A DNA stretch of 64,000 bases from assembly GCF_007096355.1 (NCBI RefSeq), contig NZ_VKDF01000004.1, positions 496,357-560,356 on the forward strand. Direction: 5' to 3'. The notes below the pieces were generated by a model. It made no database searches, had not been told where the DNA came from, and worked only from the letters and a program-made list of their open reading frames with translations. The position numbers and the translations under genes were made by a program. The DNA is from Paracoccus sp. M683 (GTDB lineage: Bacteria > Pseudomonadota > Alphaproteobacteria > Rhodobacterales > Rhodobacteraceae). Below, piece after piece: positions 25,471 through 33,748 of the stretch. Within the stretch, counting starts at the first letter, position 1. Each line of letters starts with the position of its first letter.

Positions 25471-26097
25471 ATGTTCAGCCTGTTGCAAGAGGCCGCCACA
25501 ACTGCGGTCGAACATAGCGAGGAAGTCGCCGAGCACGGGGCCGAGGCCGCCGGGCAAGCTGTCGACGCAGCTGCGCATGGGGCGGAAGCCGCCTCGGGTG
25601 CGGGCATGCCGCAGCTGGATTTCAGCACCTTCCCGAACCAGATCTTCTGGCTCGTGGTCACGATGCTGGTCCTGTACTGGGTGCTGTCGCGCGTGGCGCT
25701 GCCGCGCATTGCCGCCGTTCTGTCGGATCGCCAGGGCGCGATCACCGGCGATCTGATGGCGGCCGAGGAATTCAAGCAGAAGGCCAAGGATGCCGAGGCC
25801 GCCTATGACGCGGCACTGGCCGAGGCCCGCAGCGAGGCGCAGAAGATCGTCGCCGCCAACCGCGCCGAGATCCAGAAACAGCTGGATGCCGCGATTGCCG
25901 ATGCCGATGCCGAGATTGCCGCCCGCACGGTGGAATCGGAAAAGCGCATTGGCGAGATCCGTGCATCGGCGCTGGCCGATTCTCAGTCGGTGGCACGCGA
26001 TGTCACGGCCGAGCTGGTGCGCGTCTTTGGTGGCAATGCCGACCAGGGGCAGATCGACGGGGCCGTCGACAGCCGGCTGAAAGGGGTTCAGCAATGA
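25471..26097 (+). CDS. atpF': ATP synthase F0 subunit b'
   Basis: A peripheral-stalk subunit, 208 aa. A variable Ala/Glu-rich N-terminal extension of about 50 residues precedes one membrane helix (about 57-80, [23 protein letters not shown]) and a long charged coiled coil rich in Ala, Glu and Lys. A divergent b' next to b is normal in alphaproteobacteria. It overlaps atpF by four bases (ATGA). Confidence 0.92.
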   Translation: MFSLLQEAATTAVEHSEEVAEHGAEAAGQAVDAAAHGAEAASGAGMPQLDFSTFPNQIFWLVVTMLVLYWVLSRVALPRIAAVLSDRQGAITGDLMAAEEFKQKAKDAEAAYDAALAEARSEAQKIVAANRAEIQKQLDAAIADADAEIAARTVESEKRIGEIRASALADSQSVARDVTAELVRVFGGNADQGQIDGAVDSRLKGVQQ

Positions 26098-26651
26098 AGA
26101 AACTGACCGCATTCGCGCTGGCTTTGTCGGCCAGCCCGGCTTTTGCCGCTTCGGGTTCGTTCTTTTCGCTGCGGAACACCGATTTCATCGTCACCATCGC
26201 CTTTCTGGTTTTCGTCGGCATCCTGATCTATTTCAAGATCCCCTCGATCATCGGCGGCATGCTGGACAAGCGGGCCGAAGGCATCCGTGCCGATCTGGAC
26301 GAGGCCCGTCGCCTGCGCGAAGAGGCGCAGGAGATCTATGCCAGCTATGAGCGGCGCCAGCGCGAGGTGAAAACCCAGGCGGATGAGATCGTGGCCAATG
26401 CCAAGCGCGAAGCCGAAGGCCAAGCCGCCAAGGCGCGCGAGGATCTGAAACTGTCGATCGCCCGCCGGCTGAAGGCCGCCGAGGACCAGATCGCCGGCGC
26501 AGAAAGCGATGCGGTGCGTGCCGTGCGCGACCGCGCCGTTCAGGCCGCCGTGGCTGCCGCTTCGGAAATTCTGGGCAAGCAGGTCGCATCGGGCCAGCGC
26601 TCTGCCGGTATCGACGACGCCATCGACGAAGTGGCGCGTCGGCTGAACTGA
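26094..26651 (+). CDS. atpF: ATP synthase F0 subunit b
   Basis: The second peripheral-stalk subunit, 185 aa. An N-terminal hydrophobic stretch (about 1-18, signal-like, ending FAA) is followed by a membrane helix (about 27-45, [17 protein letters not shown]) and a long helical dimerisation region with [30 protein letters not shown]. It is the last gene of the operon; a strong terminator follows 36 bases later. F1 genes are not in the window. Confidence 0.94.
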   Translation: MKKLTAFALALSASPAFAASGSFFSLRNTDFIVTIAFLVFVGILIYFKIPSIIGGMLDKRAEGIRADLDEARRLREEAQEIYASYERRQREVKTQADEIVANAKREAEGQAAKAREDLKLSIARRLKAAEDQIAGAESDAVRAVRDRAVQAAVAAASEILGKQVASGQRSAGIDDAIDEVARRLN

Positions 26652-26686
26652 GCCGTCAGAAAAGACAGAACAGGACAGTGAACTGA

Positions 26687-26712
26687 CCCCGGCCCGCAAT
26701 GGCCGGGGTTTT
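26687..26712 (+). terminator. Terminator of the F0 operon
   Basis: CCCCGGCC and GGCCGGGG form an 8-base-pair stem with a 6-base loop (CGCAAT), followed by TTTT. It lies between the end of atpF and the convergent CLC gene. Confidence 0.85.
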
Positions 26713-26739
26713 CCATTGCCGGTCTGCGCCGGGCGGTGC

Positions 26740-28452
26740 CTAGCTGTGTTCTTCGGCCGCTGCCTCGGTCAGGGCCTGGTTCAGCGCCCGCAACGCATCG
26801 ACATGGTAGATGACGCCGACGATCTCTGGCTCGGGCAGCTCGGCCGGATCGGTTCCGGGCTGAGCTTCCTTTGGCGGGCGGATCACCGGCAGGAAGGCGG
26901 CGCCGGTTCGTTCGAACTCGGCCAGCGCCTGAAACAGCCGCATCCCTTCGGTCAGCGCCCGCCCCGAGGCGACGATATTGCGGATCAGGTCCACGGGCGG
27001 GCTGTTATCCGCGTCCAGGGGACGCAGGATGGTGCTGATGCGCATCTTCTGAGGCAGCCAGACCTGTGGCCCCTCGGCGATGCGGACGCCGCGATTTTCA
27101 AGCTGGGTCAGGAAGAAGGACCGATGCACCAGCCGCGAGGCCAGGGCCGAGGACAGCGACACCGCCGTCATCACCGCGATCCCGGTCTGCCAGTCGCCGG
27201 TCATCTCGAACACGATCAGCGCGGTCGAGATCGGCGCCCCCAGCACCGCCGCCGCCACTGCGCCCATGCCCGCCAGCGCATACAGCGTTTCCGCGCCAGA
27301 CAGATCGGGCAGGAAATTCGTGGCGACGATGCCGAAGGCCAGCCCGGTCAGCGCGCCCATGACCAGCGAGGGCGAAAAGATCCCGCCGCCCATGCGCCCG
27401 CCAAGGGTGATGGCGACGGCCGCGGCCTTGACGGCGGCAAAGGTCATCGCCTCGACCAGGCCGATACGGCCGGTCAGCGCGGCCGATGTGGTTTCATAGC
27501 CGACGCCGATGATATGGGGGAAGGGGATGGCGATCAGTCCCAGAACCGCGCCGGCGATGGTGGGCCGCAGCCAGCGCGGCCAGCCGGTCCGCCCCATGAC
27601 ATGCGCGGCGAAATCATCGGCGCTGAACACCGCCTTCATCAGCGCGGCGGCGACCAGCGCGCAAAGCAGGCCCAGCAGCATGAATGCCGGCAGCTCGATA
27701 TAGAAAGCCAGATCGCTGCCGGTGGGCAGGTCGAATTCGGTGACATTGCCAAATTCCAGCCGGTTGATGACGGTGCCGGCGACTGCCGCAATGGCGATGG
27801 GGGCAAAGGCATGCAAGGCAAAATGGCGCAGCACGACCTCGTGCGCGAACAGCGCGCCGGCGATGGGGGCGTTGAAGCTGGCCGCGACCGCGCCTGCCAC
27901 CGCGCATCCCAACAGGTCGCGGCCCGTCATCGGGCTGGCCTTGATTCGGTTGGCCACCATGGTCGAGATGACACCGGCCAGATGCACCACCGGCCCCTCG
28001 CGCCCGGAACTGCCCCCGGTGCCAAGCGTGATCAGCGAGGCGGCGGCCGAGGCCAGCCCCTCTTTCACCTCGACCCGTCCGCCATCCAGCGCGGCGCCCT
28101 CGATCACGTCCGACACCGCGCGGCAGCGCCCGTCAGGGGTGAAACGGTCAAGGATCACGCCGACGACAAAGCCGCCGATGATCGGCACGACCAGCACCCA
28201 ATACCAGGGCAGATGCGCGCCGGCGCTGGCCAGGGTCAGATCATCGGCGCCATAGATGGCGCGTTGCAGCGCGCTGATCCCCAGGCGAAAACCAAGTGCG
28301 GCAAAGCCCGCGCCGATCCCGATCAGCAGCGCCAGCAGCCAGAACTGGATATTGGTGGGGCCGCGATCGCGCATCACCTGCATCGCATGGGCGCAACGCC
28401 CCTTGGCATAGCGCCACCCCTTGCCGATCCAGCCCAGCCTTTCAAAGATCAT
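26740..28452 (-). CDS. CLC-family chloride channel/transporter with C-terminal CBS-like region
   Basis: A 570-aa membrane protein. About ten hydrophobic segments span residues 36-450, and a C-terminal soluble part resembles CBS regulation domains (MRISTILRPL, FLPVIRP, IVGVIYHVDAL). The CLC filter motif GREGP has the gating Glu at residue 152, and FNAPIAGALFAHE lies near 193-205. Aligned to E. coli ClcA from memory, the inner proton Glu203 position is Val206, and the central Tyr445 position appears to be Phe, so coupled H+ exchange may be altered or lost. The classical GSGIP motif is replaced by a GRCRAVSDVIE stretch. ATG 28452 was chosen as it gives a normal N-terminus. Confidence 0.88.
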   Translation of the reverse strand: MIFERLGWIGKGWRYAKGRCAHAMQVMRDRGPTNIQFWLLALLIGIGAGFAALGFRLGISALQRAIYGADDLTLASAGAHLPWYWVLVVPIIGGFVVGVILDRFTPDGRCRAVSDVIEGAALDGGRVEVKEGLASAAASLITLGTGGSSGREGPVVHLAGVISTMVANRIKASPMTGRDLLGCAVAGAVAASFNAPIAGALFAHEVVLRHFALHAFAPIAIAAVAGTVINRLEFGNVTEFDLPTGSDLAFYIELPAFMLLGLLCALVAAALMKAVFSADDFAAHVMGRTGWPRWLRPTIAGAVLGLIAIPFPHIIGVGYETTSAALTGRIGLVEAMTFAAVKAAAVAITLGGRMGGGIFSPSLVMGALTGLAFGIVATNFLPDLSGAETLYALAGMGAVAAAVLGAPISTALIVFEMTGDWQTGIAVMTAVSLSSALASRLVHRSFFLTQLENRGVRIAEGPQVWLPQKMRISTILRPLDADNSPPVDLIRNIVASGRALTEGMRLFQALAEFERTGAAFLPVIRPPKEAQPGTDPAELPEPEIVGVIYHVDALRALNQALTEAAAEEHS

Positions 28453-28481
28453 GCCGCCATCCCCTTGATGGCACCAGCGAA

Positions 28482-29294
28482 TCACAAATCGCCGTTCGGG
28501 TCCAGCATGCTTGGCAGGCTGGCTTGCAGCCGCGCCATCCCGCCGGGCCGCCAGCCAAGCGCCAGCAGCCGGGCGCAATCGGGAACGCGCAGCGTGGTGG
28601 CATCGGCACGCATGGGCAGGGGGTGGCTGCTGCCAGTCAGCCGGGCCAGTTCAGCCAGCAGATCACGACGGTCAAGGACCAGGTCGCTGACATTCAGCGT
28701 GGCAGGCGCATCGGGCCGCAGGGCCAGCATCACGGCGGCCGACAGGTCGGCCACATGCACTTCGGTCGCGACGCGTGGGGGGATGGGGCGGCCGGCAAGG
28801 TAATCGGCAAACAGCCCGCGCCACTTATGCGCCCGGCCCGGCCCATAGACACCCGTTGCGCGCAGCGAAGTTCCGGCAAGGGGCAGGGCGGCCAGCGTGG
28901 CCTCGGCTTCGGCCTTGACCTGGCCGTAAAGCGTTGTCGGGTTGGCCGGCAGGTCGTCGGCCAGACGCATGGCCGGCGGGTGGCCATCATGCACCGCGCG
29001 CGATGACAGGAACACCACGCGCCCGACACCGGCATCCGCGGCCGCCCGGAACAGCTTTGCCGTGCCGTTCACGTTCAACTGGCGAAAGCCCTGCGGATCA
29101 TCGCCCTCGCCCCCGCGATAGCGCCCGGGGACATGGGCAAAGGCGGCATGGATCAGCGCATCATGGCCCGCAAGATCCGGGCTGTCGCCAAGCCGATAGC
29201 CCGGCAGCCGGTTCAACTTGTGCCCGGACCGTGTGATCGTCTCGGCGATGAAACTGCCAAGAATGCCGGTGGCGCCGGTCAGTGCGATTTTCAT
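28482..29294 (-). CDS. NAD(P)-dependent sugar epimerase/dehydratase family protein
   Basis: A 270-aa extended short-chain dehydrogenase. The Rossmann motif is ALTGATGILGSF at the N-terminus. The catalytic Ser lies in VVFLSSRAVHDG and the Tyr-x3-Lys pair in LYGQVKAEAE. GVYGPGRAHKW is a substrate-loop signature. The protein is shorter than typical UDP-sugar epimerases, so the substrate is uncertain. It lies 29 bases upstream of the CLC gene and 28 bases downstream of the GT8 gene, all on the same strand, so one transcript is likely. Confidence 0.83.
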   Translation of the reverse strand: MKIALTGATGILGSFIAETITRSGHKLNRLPGYRLGDSPDLAGHDALIHAAFAHVPGRYRGGEGDDPQGFRQLNVNGTAKLFRAAADAGVGRVVFLSSRAVHDGHPPAMRLADDLPANPTTLYGQVKAEAEATLAALPLAGTSLRATGVYGPGRAHKWRGLFADYLAGRPIPPRVATEVHVADLSAAVMLALRPDAPATLNVSDLVLDRRDLLAELARLTGSSHPLPMRADATTLRVPDCARLLALGWRPGGMARLQASLPSMLDPNGDL

Positions 29295-29322
29295 CGTGCC
29301 GGCGGAAATGTCGTGCGGCGGT

Positions 29323-30216
29323 TCACGCGGCGGGGCGGCGCTGACTGGCCAGATCGGGCACTGGGCCGCCGGCGGCGATCTGGCGCCACAGCTCGATCAG
29401 GGGGCCGAGTTCCTGGGCCTTGGCGTGGTCGTCCCAAGGCTTTTCATATTGATAATGCAGCACGTGAATATCGTCCCAGTTCCACAGCTGCGGCATGTTG
29501 ATCCAGACATATTGCAGCAGGTTGTACTGGATCGGCAGCCCATACCAATCGGGGAAATAATCTTGCAGGAATGTCTGGTCGGTGCGGGGCCAGAACATGC
29601 CGGGCCGGTCCAGCCGTGCCAGCATGCGGCGAAAGGTTTCCGGGTCGGGGCGGGCGGTGAACACGCCCGAGTTCATGCGGTGAAAGCCGTCCAGCCCCTC
29701 ATAGACATTGGGGGCGGCGCAAAATTCGGGAAAGTCGAACAGCTTGTCGATGGGGCGCAGCACGATCGCATCGGCGTCGATAAAGACGCAGCGCGCATAG
29801 TCAAGCTGCCACAGTCGAAGCTTGACGAAATTGTCCAGTGGCGTGTGGAAATCGGGCTTGGTGCCGCGGGTAAAGGCCGCACGGGCATGCAGCGCATCGC
29901 GGGCATGGGTCATGTCGAACCCCTGGCTGGTCGGCAGCAGATCGGCCTCGATCAGGCGGGCGCCAAGGGCGCGCAGCCTGGCCAGACCCTCGGCCGGCAG
30001 ATGGCGGTGCATCACGGCGATATCGGCACCCGTTCCCGACAGGCGCAGCGATCTGACCAGCGCCTCGGCGCCGGGCAGGTAATCGGCATTGGTGACCAGG
30101 GTGACAAAGGCCCGTTCGGCCCTTGCCGGCAACTCGGCTCGCAACCCCGGCGCGATGCGATAGCCGCTGCGCCGTTCGGTCGGATGCGAGAACTGGCTAA
30201 TGCGTTCAGATGTCAT
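29323..30216 (-). CDS. Glycosyltransferase family 8 (glycogenin-like)
   Basis: A 297-aa retaining glycosyltransferase. FVTLVTNADYLPGAEALVRSLR opens the nucleotide-sugar fold, the metal-binding D-x-D is in CVFIDADAIVLRPID, and HYQYEKPWDD is the H-x-x-x-x-K-P-W motif of GT8. FNSGV-type acceptor contacts appear as HRMNSGVFTARP. No membrane segment, so it is cytoplasmic. The acceptor is unknown; the downstream epimerase suggests a small polysaccharide or glycan-modification unit. Confidence 0.87.
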   Translation of the reverse strand: MTSERISQFSHPTERRSGYRIAPGLRAELPARAERAFVTLVTNADYLPGAEALVRSLRLSGTGADIAVMHRHLPAEGLARLRALGARLIEADLLPTSQGFDMTHARDALHARAAFTRGTKPDFHTPLDNFVKLRLWQLDYARCVFIDADAIVLRPIDKLFDFPEFCAAPNVYEGLDGFHRMNSGVFTARPDPETFRRMLARLDRPGMFWPRTDQTFLQDYFPDWYGLPIQYNLLQYVWINMPQLWNWDDIHVLHYQYEKPWDDHAKAQELGPLIELWRQIAAGGPVPDLASQRRPAA

Positions 30217-30350
30217 TTCCGACCAATCCTTTGCCTCACCGGCCTGAAACGAGCCTGACCGGAAGCTAGTTCCCGCAGATGACGCCCCGATGACGCTTGT
30301 GTGGCGGAATTATGTCAGCGGGTTGGGTGCTTTCCCAGCCCCGCCGGGCC

Positions 30351-30366
30351 GGATAAGCTGTTATCC
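30351..30366. promoter_or_regulatory. Inverted repeat upstream of the FAD-linked dehydrogenase gene
   Basis: GGATAAGCTGTTATCC has perfect 6-base arms around GCTG and ends 19 bases before the ATG at 30386. It could be a regulator site near the promoter or an RNA hairpin that overlaps the start region. No regulator gene is adjacent. Confidence 0.35.
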
Positions 30367-30385
30367 ACCTATCAGAGGTTGTGCC

Positions 30386-31765
30386 ATGGCTATCCCCGAA
30401 TCCCTGCTGTCCGAACTGTCATCCCTGCTGGACCAGCGCCTGTCGCTTGGCCAGGCCGACCGTGATCATCACGGCGCGTCCGAAAGCTATCATCAGGCGC
30501 CGCCGCCCGATGCGGTGGCATGGCCCGAAACCACGGCCGAGGTCTCGGCCATCCTGCGGCTGTGCAATGCGCATCGGGTGCCGGTGATCGGTTGGGGCAC
30601 GGGCACCTCGCTGGAAGGGCATGCGCTGGCGGTTCAGGGTGGGCTGACACTGGACATGAGCCGGATGAACAAGGTGCTGGAGGTCAGGGCAGGCGATATG
30701 CAGGCCACCATCCAGCCCGGCCTGACGCGGGAAGAGCTGAACACCGAATTGCGGGCCACGGGGCTGTTCTTTCCGGTCGATCCCGGCGCCAATGCCAGCC
30801 TTGGCGGCATGGCCGCGACGCGGGCCAGCGGCACCACGGCGGTGCGCTATGGCACCATGCGCGACAACGTTCTGGCGCTAGAGGTGGTTCTGGCGGACGG
30901 CCGTATCATCCGCACCGGCACGCGGGCGGCCAAAAGCAGCGCCGGCTATGACCTGACGGCGCTGATCGTCGGGTCCGAGGGCACGCTGGGGATCATCACC
31001 GAGCTGACGCTGCGCCTGCATGGCCAGCCTGAAAAGATCGCGGCCGCCATCTGCGCCTTTCCGACCCTGGACGGCGCGGTCGAATGCGTCACCGCGACGA
31101 TCCAGTCGGGCATTCCCATGGCCCGGATCGAGTTCATCGACGAGGTCTCGGTCCGTGCCTTCAACGGTTACGCCGGGCGTAACATGACCGAAAAGCCGCA
31201 TCTGATGATCGAATTCCACGGCAGCGAGGAATCGGTCGCCAGCGATGCCCAACGCTTTGGCGAACTGGTCAACGATTTCGGCGGCGAGGGTTTCGAATGG
31301 GCCGCCACGGCCGAGGATCGAAATGCCCTGTGGAAGATGCGCCATCAGGCCTTCCCGGCGCAACTGTCGGTGCGGCCGGGCAGCACGGCGGTGGTCACCG
31401 ATATCTGCGTGCCCATGTCGGAGCTGCCCGGCGCTGTTGCCGCCGCCCATGCCGATATTGCCGCCGATGGCATGGTCGGGCCGATCCTTGGCCATGTGGG
31501 GGACGGCAATTTCCATTCCGCCCTGCTGGTCGAGCCGGGCAATGAAGAGGAACTGAAACGCGCCAAGGCGCTGGCCCGGCGCATGGCGGAACGCGCGCTG
31601 GCCGTGGGCGGGACGATCAGCGGCGAACATGGTGTGGGCATCGGCAAGCGCGGGCTGATGGCCGAGCAGCATGGCGAAGCCTGGGCGGTGATGGGCGTGA
31701 TCAAGGCGGCGCTGGACCCCAACAACATCCTCAACCCCGGCAAGCTGGTGCCGGACCGGAACTAA
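30386..31765 (+). CDS. FAD-linked 2-hydroxyacid dehydrogenase (D-lactate dehydrogenase, cytochrome type)
   Basis: A 459-aa flavoprotein of the GlcD/Dld family. The PCMH FAD-binding domain covers about residues 35-215, with VIGWGTGTSLEGHALA, VDPGANASLGGMAATRASGT and LIVGSEGTLGIITELTLRL. The cap domain follows, and the C-terminal SGEHGVGIGKRGLM is the family signature. Relatives oxidise D-lactate or glycolate and reduce quinone or cytochrome c. No cysteine-rich iron-sulfur partner is encoded nearby, which favours a D-lactate-type single-subunit enzyme. ATG 30386 follows AGAGG; upstream in-frame starts are intergenic. Confidence 0.9.
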   Translation: MAIPESLLSELSSLLDQRLSLGQADRDHHGASESYHQAPPPDAVAWPETTAEVSAILRLCNAHRVPVIGWGTGTSLEGHALAVQGGLTLDMSRMNKVLEVRAGDMQATIQPGLTREELNTELRATGLFFPVDPGANASLGGMAATRASGTTAVRYGTMRDNVLALEVVLADGRIIRTGTRAAKSSAGYDLTALIVGSEGTLGIITELTLRLHGQPEKIAAAICAFPTLDGAVECVTATIQSGIPMARIEFIDEVSVRAFNGYAGRNMTEKPHLMIEFHGSEESVASDAQRFGELVNDFGGEGFEWAATAEDRNALWKMRHQAFPAQLSVRPGSTAVVTDICVPMSELPGAVAAAHADIAADGMVGPILGHVGDGNFHSALLVEPGNEEELKRAKALARRMAERALAVGGTISGEHGVGIGKRGLMAEQHGEAWAVMGVIKAALDPNNILNPGKLVPDRN

Positions 31766-31772
31766 AGGCGCC

Positions 31773-31800
31773 TTTTCAGCTGGCGATGTTGTGGTATGCT
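31773..31800 (+). promoter_or_regulatory. Possible extended -10 promoter for the small secreted protein
   Basis: TTTTCA (31773-31778) and TATGCT (31795-31800) are 16 bases apart, and TGG directly precedes the -10 box. The following ATG is 35 bases from the -10. Confidence 0.35.
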
Positions 31801-31834
31801 CGCTTCAGTCGATCATCTGTGAAGGGTTGTCGAC

Positions 31835-32143
31835 ATGCTGCCAAAATACCATCTGGCCGCCGCCATCATCATCTCTGCATCGCCCGTATTCGCTCAGACG
31901 GCTGAACCCGATCCAATGAATCTGCCCGCCGTTGTAGATTGGATCCTGGAGACCAATGCTTGCAGTGCAAGCGAGAGCCAGATTTATGAGGCGATCGTTG
32001 AAAGAACGGATATGTCTACCGCGCAGGCCTATTTCAGAATCTGGACGGAAGGACCTGACTTTTCAAAGAAATATCGTTCTGACCGGAACGCTGATGGAAG
32101 CTTTTCGTATACGTTGCTGACGGGTCAGACCTGCGGCACTTAG
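31835..32143 (+). CDS. Small secreted protein of unknown function
   Basis: A 102-aa protein with a Sec signal peptide (residues 1-20, cleavage after VFA-Q). The mature part holds two cysteines, one in TNACSAS and one in QTCGT at the C-terminus, that could pair. No domain is recognised. Codon usage and base composition are closer to average GC than the strongly GC-rich neighbours, which hints at transfer or weak selection. AAGGG precedes the ATG, and a promoter-like sequence lies upstream. It stands alone between the dehydrogenase and the GH25 lipoprotein. Confidence 0.7.
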   Translation: MLPKYHLAAAIIISASPVFAQTAEPDPMNLPAVVDWILETNACSASESQIYEAIVERTDMSTAQAYFRIWTEGPDFSKKYRSDRNADGSFSYTLLTGQTCGT

Positions 32144-32259
32144 AGTCCAGCGTGATTCCAAACTGACGCACTCGTGACCAACGCGGCACGGTGACTTTCC
32201 CTCACGCTTTTGCGATAACGAACTCAAAATAACCGAGCAGTCAGATTTTTGGGGCAGGG

Positions 32260-33054
32260 ATGAAGTTTATCGCGAAACTGATCATGGCCATGATGCTGGT
32301 GACGATGGTCGTCAGCTGTGGCCGCACACCGCCGCGTGGCGGGGGCGGGGCCGTCTATGTGGGCGGCAATACGCCGCAGCTGGGCGATAGCGATCCGCAT
32401 CTGTGGCGCAGCGGGCATCCCTATGGACATCAGGTCCATGGCATCGACATCTCGCGCTGGCAGGGCGACATCAACTGGGACCAGGTGCGCGGCGCCGGCA
32501 TCAGCTTTGCCTTCATCAAGGCGACCGAGGGTGGCGATCACAGCGATCCGAATTTCCTTCGTTACTGGCGCGAGGCCGGCGCGGCCCGCATCCCGCGCGG
32601 GGCCTATCACTATTTCTATTTCTGCCGCACCGGGGCAGAGCAGGCCCGCTGGTTCATCCGCAACGTTCCGCGCGAACGGGGCGCGCTGCCGCCGGTGATC
32701 GACCTGGAATGGACCAATTCGCGCACCTGCCCGCGCCGGCCCCCCGCCGCCGAGGTCAAGCGCGAGGCCGAGATCTTCATGCAGATCGTGGGCCAGTATT
32801 ACGGTCAGCGGCCGATCATCTATACGACGGTCGACTTCTATCGCGACAACCAGCTGGGCACGATGCAGGCTGAATTCTGGCTGCGCTCGGTTGCCGATCA
32901 CCCCCGCGCACGCTATCCCGGTCAACGCTGGAGCTTCTGGCAATATACCGGCACCGGCATCGTTCCGGGGATTCGCGGCGATGTGGATCTGAACGCATTT
33001 GCGGGCACAAAGGCGGATTGGGCGCGATGGTTGCAGACACGTCTGTCTCGGTAA
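32260..33054 (+). CDS. GH25 family lysozyme, predicted lipoprotein
   Basis: A 264-aa muramidase of the Chalaropsis type, expected to cut peptidoglycan between MurNAc and GlcNAc. The first 20 residues end in the lipobox MVVSC, so it should be lipid-anchored. The GH25 domain starts near residue 60 with HGIDISRWQGDINW (first catalytic-site Asp) and includes IKATEGGDHSDP, GAYHYFYF, VIDLEW (the D-x-E pair) and the C-terminal WQYTGTG. Host-encoded GH25 enzymes may remodel the wall; no phage genes adjoin. It overlaps the next gene by 28 bases. Confidence 0.9.
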   Translation: MKFIAKLIMAMMLVTMVVSCGRTPPRGGGGAVYVGGNTPQLGDSDPHLWRSGHPYGHQVHGIDISRWQGDINWDQVRGAGISFAFIKATEGGDHSDPNFLRYWREAGAARIPRGAYHYFYFCRTGAEQARWFIRNVPRERGALPPVIDLEWTNSRTCPRRPPAAEVKREAEIFMQIVGQYYGQRPIIYTTVDFYRDNQLGTMQAEFWLRSVADHPRARYPGQRWSFWQYTGTGIVPGIRGDVDLNAFAGTKADWARWLQTRLSR

Positions 33055-33689
33055 GGCCACGGCGCTGGCTGTGGGTCGAATTTGCGGCGCTCTATATCGG
33101 GGCGCCGCTGGCCATCGCGCTGTGCCTGCCGCCGCGGATGCTGTTTCCGGCGCTGTTCGCCTTTACCGTGGCAGGGTTGATCCTGCTGTATTGCACCGGG
33201 GGCTTTGACTGGCATTCGCTGTTTCGGGGCTGGCGCCGCATCCGATGGGGCTTTGCGGCGGTCTTTACCCTTGGGGTGGCGCTGGTGGGCTGGCTGATCA
33301 TGCAGGCCACCCAGCCCGACTATATCCTGAACCTGACCGGCCCGCGCCTGCGTTTTCTGTTGGTGATCTGGGTGCTGTATCCGCTGCTGTCGGCGCTGCC
33401 ACAGGAACTGATCTTCCGGCCGCTGTTCTTTCACCGTTTCGGCAGTCTGTTCCCCGATGAACGCACGGCCCTGATCGTCAATGCCGCCATCTTCAGCTTC
33501 GCGCATCTGATGTATTGGAGCGTTGTCGTCAGCGTCCTGACCTTTGTGGGCGGGGTGGTCTTTGCGCTTGCCTATCGCCGCGACGGCTTTCCCTCGGCCC
33601 TGCTGTTGCACGGGTTGGCGGGCAATGCGCTGTTTGCCGTGGGCATGGGCTATTATTTCTGGTCCGGCAACGTGGTGCGACCCTTCTGA
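33027..33689 (+). CDS. CPBP-family intramembrane protein
   Basis: A 220-aa polytopic membrane protein with about six hydrophobic segments. The CPBP (Abi/Rce1-like) motifs are recognisable: PQELIFRPLFFHR for motif 1, FSFAHLMYW for motif 2 and LLLHGLAGNALF for the last. In motif 1 the usual Glu-Glu pair reads Gln-Glu, so protease activity is uncertain. ATG 33027 lies inside the end of the lysozyme gene; a TTG nine bases earlier is also possible. Overlap with the GH25 gene suggests coupled expression. Confidence 0.82.
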   Translation: MVADTSVSVRPRRWLWVEFAALYIGAPLAIALCLPPRMLFPALFAFTVAGLILLYCTGGFDWHSLFRGWRRIRWGFAAVFTLGVALVGWLIMQATQPDYILNLTGPRLRFLLVIWVLYPLLSALPQELIFRPLFFHRFGSLFPDERTALIVNAAIFSFAHLMYWSVVVSVLTFVGGVVFALAYRRDGFPSALLLHGLAGNALFAVGMGYYFWSGNVVRPF

Positions 33690-33748
33690 CAGGTTGACTT
33701 CGCCCCCGTCCCGCTGTTCATGCGGGGGCTGAACGAAAGAGGTCCGCC

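Noticed and set aside
26716..28803. A 695-codon plus-strand open frame over the CLC gene
   Set aside because: Antisense shadow without signal, motif or ribosome-binding site.
33694..33722. aspS promoter TTGACT with a hairpin-like GCCCCCG/CGGGGGC
   Set aside because: TTGACT is good but no acceptable -10 box lies 16-18 bases downstream, and the paired arms are too far apart to call a specific element.
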